From: Flavobacteriaceae bacterium
GTDB taxonomy: Bacteria; Bacteroidota; Bacteroidia; Flavobacteriales; Flavobacteriaceae
DNA length: 14,561 nt
Assembly (NCBI GenBank): GCA_013042825.1
Contig: JABDPL010000159.1
Span: 1 to 14,561, forward strand
Direction: 5' to 3'
Positions 7,447-13,740 of the stretch are shown piece by piece. Within the stretch, counting starts at the first letter, position 1. Each line of letters opens with the position of its first letter. The notes beneath the pieces are model-generated. The model did not search any database. It had not been told where the DNA came from and saw only the letters and a list, made by a program, of their open reading frames with translations. The position numbers and the translations under genes were made by a program.

Positions 7447-7922
7447 AGGGCCTTTGAGGCCTGATCAACCTTTGATTTCAGTCCTTCTTTGAAGAGTACG
7501 ATCTTGTCCAGCACGCATGAATCCTGAGCGCCAATGATCTGAGCGGCAAGAATTCCAGCATTTTTGGCTCCGTCGAGGGCAACAGTTGCAACTGGTACCC
7601 CGGCCGGCATCTGAAGGATCGAAAGCACCGAGTCCCAGCCATCTATGGAGTTTCTAGATTTTACAGGAACTCCAATGACTGGCAATGGAGAGAGCGATGC
7701 GATCATTCCGGGTAGATGGGCTGCCCCTCCGGCACCCGCGATAATTACCTGAATACCATGTTTATGAGCATTTTTTCCATACGCGAACATCTTATCGGGA
7801 GTGCGATGGGCTGAGACGATATCAACCTCGACTTCAATATCAAAACTCTTCAATACATCAATAGCATCTTGCATCACCGGTAGGTCGCTATCGCTACCCA
7901 TTATAATTCCAACCTTTGCCAT
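7437..7922 (-). CDS. purE: N5-carboxyaminoimidazole ribonucleotide mutase
   Basis: The 161-residue product is a class I PurE of normal length. It converts N5-CAIR, made by PurK, into CAIR in de novo purine synthesis in the cytoplasm. Visible motifs are MGSDSD (residues 8-13), SAHRTP with its catalytic His (38-43), and the GAGGAAHLPGM loop (63-73). The start ATG lies one base after the purK stop, so the two are translated from one message, and the stop codon is inside the terminator stem. Pairing with PurK marks the bacterial two-step route rather than the direct AIR carboxylase of animals. Confidence 0.97.
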   Translation of the reverse strand: MAKVGIIMGSDSDLPVMQDAIDVLKSFDIEVEVDIVSAHRTPDKMFAYGKNAHKHGIQVIIAGAGGAAHLPGMIASLSPLPVIGVPVKSRNSIDGWDSVLSILQMPAGVPVATVALDGAKNAGILAAQIIGAQDSCVLDKIVLFKEGLKSKVDQASKALKK

Positions 7923-7923
7923 A

Positions 7924-9078
7924 TTATGTGCTTTTTACTTTTATAGTTTTTTTCACTTGTTCTGCTATCACCCTTGCTGCTGAAACATCGGTATTTATAA
8001 TTGTCACATGTCCCATTTTTCTGAAAGGCCGGGTTTCCTTCTTACCATAAATATGAGGGGTCACTCCTTCCAGATCGAGGATGGCGTCTATATTTTGATA
8101 AATGGCATCGCCCGTATGACCGGGTTCTCCAACCAGATTTACCATTACCCCGGCTACATAATTTGATGCCTTTCCAAGCGGGAGGCCCAGTATAGCTCTG
8201 AGATGCTGCTCAAACTGAGAGGTAAAACAGGATTCTATGGTGTGATGCCCCGAATTGTGTGGCCTTGGTGCAACCTCGTTGATCAGGATCTCATCATCCT
8301 GAGTTTGAAACATTTCAACAGCTAACAAACCTACGTGTTCAAATGCTGCCGAGGCCTTAAGAGCAATCAATTCAGCTTTTGCAGCAACTTCTTTGCTAAT
8401 ACGCGCAGGGCATATAACATATTCTACCTGATTGGCTTCGGGATGAAACTCCATTTCAACAACAGGAAAGGCGGCTACCTCAGCTGAAGCTGAACGTGCA
8501 ACTATTACCGCTAACTCTTTTTTGAAATTGACCAGTTCCTCGACTATACATTCCACATTTGGAAGTTGTTGGAAATCGTCGTCATTTCGCACAATCTTCA
8601 CTCCGCGTCCGTCATAGCCAAATTTTGCACTCTTCCAAACAAAAGGATATTCAACTATTGTATTGGTCATTGCCGCTTCAAGTTCGGCCTTATAACCAAA
8701 ACGCGAGAAATCGGCTGTTGGGAGGTTGTGATCTACATAAAACAATTTTTGTTTCGCCTTGCTTTGGACGACCTCAAGGGTCTGGCCACTGGGGTAAACC
8801 GTAATTCCCTCTTTTTCCAGCTTTTTCAAGGCTTGCACATTCACGTTTTCTATCTCAATCGTGAGGACATCAACCTGTTTACCAAAATTATAAACGGTGT
8901 CGAAATCCATAAGATCACCAACTTGAAAATGATGACTTCCAATTTTACAAGGAGCTTGCGGACTAGGATCGAGGACAAATGTCTGAATATCCCATTTTCT
9001 CGTTTCGGTCAGCATCATTTTTCCCAATTGTCCGCCACCCAGAATTCCCAATTTAAAATCTGATGAAAAATATTCCAT
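7924..9078 (-). CDS. purK: 5-(carboxyamino)imidazole ribonucleotide synthase
   Basis: From the ATG at 9078 the product has 384 residues and begins MEYFSSDFKLGILGGGQLGKMML, with the nucleotide-binding glycine-rich loop of the ATP-grasp family. Further family marks are FVWKSAKFGYDGRGVKI (ATP-binding Lys), CIVEELVNF, and INEVAPRPHNSGHHTIE with the metal-binding Glu/Asn. It uses ATP and bicarbonate to make N5-CAIR from AIR; PurE, encoded next, uses the product. The frame extends upstream to an ATG at 9111 and a TTG at 9147, but both precede the -7 element at 9101-9108 and add residues not expected in PurK, so they are rejected. First gene of the purKE operon. Confidence 0.96.
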   Translation of the reverse strand: MEYFSSDFKLGILGGGQLGKMMLTETRKWDIQTFVLDPSPQAPCKIGSHHFQVGDLMDFDTVYNFGKQVDVLTIEIENVNVQALKKLEKEGITVYPSGQTLEVVQSKAKQKLFYVDHNLPTADFSRFGYKAELEAAMTNTIVEYPFVWKSAKFGYDGRGVKIVRNDDDFQQLPNVECIVEELVNFKKELAVIVARSASAEVAAFPVVEMEFHPEANQVEYVICPARISKEVAAKAELIALKASAAFEHVGLLAVEMFQTQDDEILINEVAPRPHNSGHHTIESCFTSQFEQHLRAILGLPLGKASNYVAGVMVNLVGEPGHTGDAIYQNIDAILDLEGVTPHIYGKKETRPFRKMGHVTIINTDVSAARVIAEQVKKTIKVKST

Positions 9079-9100
9079 TTTTAGCCCGATAAAGGTTCTG

Positions 9101-9108
9101 CAAAAATA
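9101..9108 (-). promoter_or_regulatory. -7 promoter element of purK-purE
   Basis: The minus strand reads TATTTTTG, an exact TAnnTTTG match, 22 bases before the purK ATG at 9078. It faces away from the hpt-adk promoter; 66 bases separate the two elements, enough for a shared regulatory site, though I recognise no purine operator. Confidence 0.6.
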
Positions 9109-9174
9109 CATTTTAATATGGAAAAGGAATCGAAAAACAAGCTTCAAATCGTGGCATTTGCCTTAACAATTGAT

Positions 9175-9182
9175 TATCTTTG
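9175..9182 (+). promoter_or_regulatory. -7 promoter element of hpt-adk and obgE
   Basis: TATCTTTG is an exact TAnnTTTG match, 21 bases before the GTG start at 9204. The TTG at 9180-9182 that would lengthen the gene is part of this element, so it cannot be the start. Confidence 0.6.
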
Positions 9183-9189
9183 CATCCTC

Positions 9190-9197
9190 AGAAGGAG
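9190..9197 (+). promoter_or_regulatory. Strong Shine-Dalgarno sequence deciding the GTG start of hpt-adk
   Basis: AGAAGGAG lies 6 bases before the GTG at 9204, ideal spacing. Such strong sites are uncommon in this phylum and I see no other in the window. It probably compensates for the weaker GTG codon, and it fixes the start. Confidence 0.7.
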
Positions 9198-9203
9198 AAC
9201 AGG

Positions 9204-10313
9204 GTGATTAAACTTCATGACAAATATTTTAAGCCGTTTATCTCGGCCGAAGAAATAGACGATGCAGTTTCAAGACTTGCTGATGAGATTGCGAATGATC
9301 TCGGGGATGAAATACCTGTTTTTGTGGGTATTTTGAATGGCTCGTTCATGTTTACAAGCGATTTCGTCAAGAAATATCCTAAGCCATGTGAGGTTACTTT
9401 TATAAAGCTGGCGTCCTATGAAGGATTAAAATCTTCTGACGATATCCAACGCTTGATCGGTATCACACAGGATTTAACCGACAGAACGGTTGTTGTACTG
9501 GAAGACATTATAGATTCGGGCCGAACCATGCATGAGGTGCATCGTATCTTTAAAAACGAAAAGGTTAAAGATCTCAAGATCGCAACCATGTTCTTCAAAC
9601 CGGAATCGTACAAAAAGGATTTCAAATTACATTATGTGGGCATTGAGATCCCTGACAGATTCATTGTGGGTTATGGTTTAGACTATAACGGCCTCGGACG
9701 CGATATACCCGAGGTATATCAGATTAAAACGACTCAACATATGACAAATTTAGTTTTGTTTGGTCCCCCTGGAGCGGGCAAAGGTACGCAGGCAGATTTT
9801 TTAAAAGTACAATACGATCTCGTCCATATTTCCACAGGAGATGTATTCCGATATAACATTAAGAATGAAACGGCCCTGGGCATGATGGCCAAATCTTATA
9901 TGGATAAAGGAGAGCTGGTGCCCGATCAGCTTACAATTGATATGTTGAATGCCGAAGTGGAGAAGAATGCAGATGCCAAAGGATTTATTTTCGATGGTTT
10001 TCCCAGAACTTCATCCCAGGCTGAGGCATTGGATGAGCTCATGCGCTCAAAGGATTCTGAGATCAATGCTATGATCGCTTTGGAGGTTGATGACGATGTT
10101 CTTGTAAAAAGACTGCTCGAACGAGGAAAGACCAGCGGCCGGGCCGATGATGCCAATGAAGACATCATAAGAAACCGAATAAAGGAATATTACGAAAAAA
10201 CCGCTATCCTTAAGAATTACTATTCTCAGCAAGACAAATACTATGGTGTTGACGGGGTGGGTTCCATCGATGAGGTCACAACCCGATTGAGCAAGGTGAT
10301 CGATTCCCTTTAA
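9204..10313 (+). CDS. hpt-adk: Fused hypoxanthine phosphoribosyltransferase-adenylate kinase
   Basis: From the GTG at 9204 the protein has 369 residues and two complete enzymes. Residues 1 to about 176 are a phosphoribosyltransferase: GILNGSFMF, the PRPP-binding VVVLEDIIDSGRT, and IPDRFIVGYGLDYNGLGRDIPEVYQI, the usual end of Hpt. After a four-residue link, residues 180-369 are adenylate kinase: P-loop GPPGAGKGTQ, HISTGDVFR, DGFPRT and GRADDANEDIIRNRI, with the short lid lacking zinc cysteines. The first half salvages hypoxanthine/guanine to IMP/GMP with PRPP; the second interconverts AMP, ATP and ADP. Flavobacteria usually have two adjacent genes; here the frame runs straight through. Met180 (ATG at 9741) could also start a free 190-residue Adk, but no Shine-Dalgarno precedes it. 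obgE follows after 39 bases. Confidence 0.93.
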   Translation: MIKLHDKYFKPFISAEEIDDAVSRLADEIANDLGDEIPVFVGILNGSFMFTSDFVKKYPKPCEVTFIKLASYEGLKSSDDIQRLIGITQDLTDRTVVVLEDIIDSGRTMHEVHRIFKNEKVKDLKIATMFFKPESYKKDFKLHYVGIEIPDRFIVGYGLDYNGLGRDIPEVYQIKTTQHMTNLVLFGPPGAGKGTQADFLKVQYDLVHISTGDVFRYNIKNETALGMMAKSYMDKGELVPDQLTIDMLNAEVEKNADAKGFIFDGFPRTSSQAEALDELMRSKDSEINAMIALEVDDDVLVKRLLERGKTSGRADDANEDIIRNRIKEYYEKTAILKNYYSQQDKYYGVDGVGSIDEVTTRLSKVIDSL

Positions 10314-10352
10314 GCCCGATCAGCTTAATAATTTTTTTAGATTCTCGCTATA

Positions 10353-11351
10353 ATGACTGAAGGCAATTTTGTCGATTATGTTAAGATATATGTCTGTTCC
10401 GGAAATGGCGGAAAAGGATCAACTCACCTGCGCCGTGAGAAATTTGTCCCCAAAGGCGGGCCAGATGGCGGAGATGGTGGTCGCGGCGCCCATGTTATAC
10501 TCAGGGGAAAATCTAACCTTTGGACCCTTTATCACCTGAAATTCAAGAAGCACTTCAAAGGCGAAAAAGGCGGTGATGGAAGTAAACAAAGAAGTACAGG
10601 CGCCAATGGCAAGGACGTTTTCATTGATGTGCCTCTGGGCACAGTGATCAAATCTACCGAAACAGGTGAGGTATTATTTGAAATTACCGATGATGGTCAG
10701 GAAGTAATTGCTGCCGAAGGCGGTAAGGGCGGCTTGGGTAACTGGCATTTTAAAAGTGCCACAAATCAAACACCGAGATATGCCCAACCGGGTCTTAGTG
10801 GAGAAGAATTAAATATCACCCTCGAATTAAAAGTTCTGGCAGATGTGGGCCTGGTTGGATTTCCAAATGCAGGAAAGTCAACACTCTTATCGGTTTTAAC
10901 TGCCGCTAAGCCCAAAATAGCCGATTACGAATTCACAACTCTTAAACCCAATCTGGGAATTGTTGATTACCGGGATTATCAATCCTTCGTCATGGCAGAC
11001 ATTCCGGGTATTATTGAGGGTGCTGCTGAAGGCAAAGGTCTGGGACATCATTTTCTGAGACATATAGAGCGAAATGCCGTACTGTTGTTTTTGATTCCAG
11101 CTGATGCCGATGATATTGCAAAACAATACGAAATCCTCCTTGATGAACTCCGGCGGTATAATCCCGAAATGCTTGATAAGGAACGTCTGGTGGCAATTTC
11201 TAAATGCGATATGCTCGATGAAGAACTCATGAAGGAACTGAGCGAAGAACTCGACAACACCCTTAACATAGCATATATTTTTATCTCTTCGGTTAGCGGG
11301 CTTGGCCTAATGAAGTTAAAGGACAAGCTATGGGCCATGCTCAACAACTAA
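10353..11351 (+). CDS. obgE: Obg-family GTPase
   Basis: The 332-residue protein has the glycine-rich Obg fold (about residues 1-158; for example GNGGKGS, GGPDGGDGG, GGKGGLGN) followed by the GTPase domain. The GTPase motifs are G1 GFPNAGKST at 169-177, TT in switch I, G3 DIPG, G4 SKCD in place of NKxD, and G5 SSVSG. It lacks the C-terminal OCT extension seen in Bacillus-type Obg. Obg proteins bind the large ribosomal subunit and link ribosome assembly to growth and (p)ppGpp; most bacteria need them. It follows hpt-adk by 39 bases with no terminator between, so co-transcription is likely, coupling it to nucleotide supply genes. The ATG at 10353 fits the family start. Confidence 0.97.
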   Translation: MTEGNFVDYVKIYVCSGNGGKGSTHLRREKFVPKGGPDGGDGGRGAHVILRGKSNLWTLYHLKFKKHFKGEKGGDGSKQRSTGANGKDVFIDVPLGTVIKSTETGEVLFEITDDGQEVIAAEGGKGGLGNWHFKSATNQTPRYAQPGLSGEELNITLELKVLADVGLVGFPNAGKSTLLSVLTAAKPKIADYEFTTLKPNLGIVDYRDYQSFVMADIPGIIEGAAEGKGLGHHFLRHIERNAVLLFLIPADADDIAKQYEILLDELRRYNPEMLDKERLVAISKCDMLDEELMKELSEELDNTLNIAYIFISSVSGLGLMKLKDKLWAMLNN

Positions 11352-11378
11352 ACGGGTCATATTTATTATCAGATGGTG

Positions 11379-11386
11379 TATCTTTG
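11379..11386 (+). promoter_or_regulatory. -7 promoter element of the DUF4136-like lipoprotein gene
   Basis: TATCTTTG is an exact TAnnTTTG match, 16 bases before the ATG at 11403. It gives this gene its own promoter separate from obgE. No clear -33 element. Confidence 0.55.
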
Positions 11387-11402
11387 TTGGAAATTATGAG
11401 CT

Positions 11403-11921
11403 ATGAAAATAGTAAGATATTTGCTGTTATTCGTTTGTTTTTCCTGTGCTACCATAAATGTGGAATATGATTATGATCGTACAGTAGACTTTCATGAATA
11501 CAGTACGTATAATTATTACTCTGACCTTGATACAGGCCTGAGCGAACTCGATTCCAGACGTCTTTTGAATATCTTTGATGAGGTCATGGCCAGCAAGGGA
11601 ATGAAATTGTCTGCAGACCCTGATTTCTTCGTCAATATCAGCAGTTTTGAATATGATGATCCTTCAGGGGGAACCGTTGGCGTTGGCGTTGGCGGTACAG
11701 GTAGAAATGTTGGTGGAGGAATTACTGTGGGATTACCTGTTCAGGGATCCCGGTATTCCAGGCAAATTCGCTTTGATTTTATCGATGAGAATGGACGTGG
11801 ACTGTTTTGGCAGGCTGTTAGTGAAAGTAAATTCCATCCTGATGCTTCTCCCGAAGCACGTGAGATGAATTTACGGGCCATTATAGATAAGGTATTAATA
11901 GCCTATCCGCCTCAAAAGTGA
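11403..11921 (+). CDS. DUF4136-like lipoprotein
   Basis: The 172-residue product begins with a short hydrophobic signal (MKIVRYLLLFVCFSC). Cys15 is the likely lipid-bearing residue; the lipobox CFSC is loose, as is common in this phylum. The mature part opens INVEYDYDRTVDFHEYSTYNYY, a pattern of the DUF4136 family, whose function is unknown. A Gly/Val-rich stretch at about 89-116 is partly coded by three tandem GTTGGC units. The C-terminal FWQAVSESKF and LRAIIDKVLIAYPP match the family's usual end. It is probably anchored in the outer or inner membrane facing the periplasm. It has its own promoter; I infer no link with obgE or the TPR gene. Confidence 0.85.
   Translation: MKIVRYLLLFVCFSCATINVEYDYDRTVDFHEYSTYNYYSDLDTGLSELDSRRLLNIFDEVMASKGMKLSADPDFFVNISSFEYDDPSGGTVGVGVGGTGRNVGGGITVGLPVQGSRYSRQIRFDFIDENGRGLFWQAVSESKFHPDASPEAREMNLRAIIDKVLIAYPPQK
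11676..11693 (+). repeat. Three tandem GTTGGC hexamers inside the lipoprotein gene
   Basis: Three perfect in-frame copies of GTTGGC code for alternating Val-Gly in the glycine-rich stretch. Being a multiple of three, copy-number changes by slippage would alter length without breaking the frame. Confidence 0.7.
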
Positions 11922-11981
11922 ACTATTCGGCATCCTGCTTACAATAAAAGATTCAATATTTCATTTATCTTTTGGAAAGCG

Positions 11982-11989
11982 TAATTTTG
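11982..11989 (+). promoter_or_regulatory. -7 promoter element of the TPR protein gene
   Basis: TAATTTTG is an exact TAnnTTTG match, 17 bases before the ATG at 12007. It overlaps a small inverted repeat, GTAAT-N6-ATTAC (11981-11996), whose meaning is unclear. Confidence 0.55.
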
Positions 11990-12006
11990 CGATTACAATA
12001 TTTGTT

Positions 12007-12960
12007 ATGAAAAAAGCCCTGATTATATTTCTTCTGCCATTTATAGGATTTGCGCAGTCTATTGTGACCGATGTGAATCGATTGTTTGAAGAACGTAAAT
12101 ATGTCCAGGCCCAACGCTTACTTTTAGATTATGTAGCTGAAAATCCTGAGGATATCAAAGCTATAGAATTGTTGGGCGATGCATATGGCTTTCTTAAAAA
12201 CTGGGATAAAGCCGTTTCCTGCTACAAAGAACTGGTTAATTCGAACGATTTAAACGCTGATTTTCATTATAAGTACGGCGGAGCCCTGGGAATGAAAGCC
12301 TTAACCGCGAATAGAATAAGGGCGCTCGGCCTAGTAGGATCGATAAAAAAAGCATTTCACACATCTGCTCGACTCGATCCCAATCATATTGAGGCTCGAT
12401 GGGCACTTGTCGAACTATATATGCAATTGCCCGGTATTATCGGAGGAAGTAAAAAGAAAGCTCTACAATATGCTGAGGAGCTTCAGGAATTGTCTCCGGT
12501 CGACGGATATTTGGCCAAGGGTTATGTTTATGAGTATGACGATGAACCGGATAAGGCAGAATACAATTACAAGCGAGCGGTTGAAGTTGGAGGATCGATC
12601 ACCTGTTTTGATAAACTCACCGCGTTTTACGAAAACAATAACATGCCCGACCAGGCAATCGCTAATATTGAAAAGGCATCTCAAAAACACCAACGAAATA
12701 TTCTGCATTACCAGTTGGGCAAGGTTTCTGCAGATTACAACATTCAACTAGATAAGGGTGAACGCTGTTTAAGAACCTTTATCAGTAATCACTCTTCAAA
12801 AGATGGGGTTCCGGTTGAATGGGCCTATTATCGACTGGCTCAGATATCTAAACATCGCCAGAATAAAACCGAGGCATTGAAATGGATAGATAAAGCACTG
12901 CAGCAACGGTCAGACTTCAAACAGGCTATTCAGGAAAAACAAACTATTCAGGCCCTGTAA
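12007..12960 (+). CDS. Secreted tetratricopeptide-repeat protein
   Basis: The 317-residue protein starts with a typical Sec signal peptide (MKKALIIFLLPFIGFAQ, probable cleavage near residue 16), so it is probably periplasmic. The rest is helical with several TPR-like pairs, for example near 24-50 (ERKYVQAQRLLLDYVAENPED), 53-85 (LLGDAYGFLKNWDKAVSCYKEL), 170-200 (LAKGYVYEYDDEPDKAEYNYKRAVE) and 275-310 (RLAQISKHRQNKTEALKWIDKAL). TPRs form protein-binding scaffolds; no catalytic domain is seen and the partner is unknown. It has its own promoter and no terminator before tetR, but tetR also has its own promoter. The ATG at 12007 is well placed for the signal peptide. Confidence 0.88.
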   Translation: MKKALIIFLLPFIGFAQSIVTDVNRLFEERKYVQAQRLLLDYVAENPEDIKAIELLGDAYGFLKNWDKAVSCYKELVNSNDLNADFHYKYGGALGMKALTANRIRALGLVGSIKKAFHTSARLDPNHIEARWALVELYMQLPGIIGGSKKKALQYAEELQELSPVDGYLAKGYVYEYDDEPDKAEYNYKRAVEVGGSITCFDKLTAFYENNNMPDQAIANIEKASQKHQRNILHYQLGKVSADYNIQLDKGERCLRTFISNHSSKDGVPVEWAYYRLAQISKHRQNKTEALKWIDKALQQRSDFKQAIQEKQTIQAL

Positions 12961-13007
12961 TTAAAATCACATCGTCTTCACCCTTTAACTAGCCTATGCT
13001 AAATAAT

Positions 13008-13029
13008 TGTTAATATTTCAAAATTAACA
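13008..13029. promoter_or_regulatory. Palindrome before tetR, possible TetR operator
   Basis: Arms TGTTAAT (13008-13014) and ATTAACA (13023-13029) are perfect inverted copies with an 8-base spacer, ending 10 bases before the -7 element and covering the -33 region. TetR-family dimers typically bind such sites to repress their own operon. Assignment is by position and symmetry only. Confidence 0.5.
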
Positions 13030-13039
13030 GTAATACTAT

Positions 13040-13047
13040 TATATTTG
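13040..13047 (+). promoter_or_regulatory. -7 promoter element of the tetR-ABC operon
   Basis: TATATTTG is an exact TAnnTTTG match, 18 bases before the ATG at 13066. The TTG at 13045 that would lengthen the gene lies inside it and is rejected. Confidence 0.6.
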
Positions 13048-13065
13048 CAATCAAAATATTTAATA

Positions 13066-13740
13066 ATGATAAATTTACTATCAAATTTAAAGATTCAAGT
13101 ACCCGATAAGATCTACATCAAAGATCCTGAGTCCTCAAAATTGGGTATGCGCATCATTGAAGACGGCATTAAATTGATCGATGAAGTCGGTTTTGATGAT
13201 TTTACCTTTAAGAAACTCGGGAGCCGAATTGGTTCTAATGAGAGTTCTATATACAGGTATTTTGAGAATAAGCATAAGCTCTTGCTTTACCTTACATCCT
13301 GGTACTGGGGTTGGATAGAGTATCAAATGGTTTTCGCAACTCACAGTATTGAAGACAAGCGGCAGAAGCTCATCAGGGCCATTGAAATGGTGACAAGGGA
13401 AGTTGAACGGGATTTGACCATTACCCATATCGATGAGGTAGCGTTAAACAGGATCGTTATAAACGAGTATTCCAAGTCATACCTGACCAAAGAGGTTGAT
13501 AATGCGAACAAAGAAGGGTATTTTGTTATTTACAAACGTCTTGTAAGCCGGATTAGGGATATGATTCTGGCTTTAAATCCCAAATATCCGTTTCCCTCGA
13601 GTCTGGCGAGTACGATAATTGAAGGGTCATTGCACCAGCATTTTCTCAAAGATCATTTCCAGTCGATTACAGATTGTAATAAAACAGTTACCCCAATGGG
13701 TTTCTTTACAGATTTAACCATCAAAAGTATTGAAGCATGA
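13066..13740 (+). CDS. TetR-family transcriptional regulator
   Basis: From the ATG at 13066 the product has 224 residues. An N-terminal extension of about 24 residues precedes the DNA-binding domain. The helix-turn-helix is at about 46-66 (FTFKKLGSRIGSNESSIYRYF, then ENKHKLL), with the YRYFENK signature of the family. The C-terminal part (about 75-224) is the ligand-binding and dimer domain, which is too variable to reveal a ligand. The stop overlaps the ATG of the ABC exporter by 4 bases (ATGA), so the two are translationally coupled and the regulator most likely controls this exporter. A palindrome upstream may be its operator. Confidence 0.9.
   Translation: MINLLSNLKIQVPDKIYIKDPESSKLGMRIIEDGIKLIDEVGFDDFTFKKLGSRIGSNESSIYRYFENKHKLLLYLTSWYWGWIEYQMVFATHSIEDKRQKLIRAIEMVTREVERDLTITHIDEVALNRIVINEYSKSYLTKEVDNANKEGYFVIYKRLVSRIRDMILALNPKYPFPSSLASTIIEGSLHQHFLKDHFQSITDCNKTVTPMGFFTDLTIKSIEA

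Noticed and set aside
8566..9063. Open frame of about 165 codons on the plus strand within purK
   Set aside because: It is antisense to purK, which has all its motifs; the composition is irregular and no -7 element precedes it.
9109..9147. Extended N-terminus of PurK from ATG 9111 or TTG 9147
   Set aside because: Both codons lie upstream of the -7 element at 9101-9108, and the added residues are not expected before the PurK glycine-rich loop.
9741..10313. Adenylate kinase as an independent gene starting at ATG 9741
   Set aside because: The upstream frame is continuous with Hpt and no Shine-Dalgarno or promoter is visible before 9741; kept only as a possible second product.
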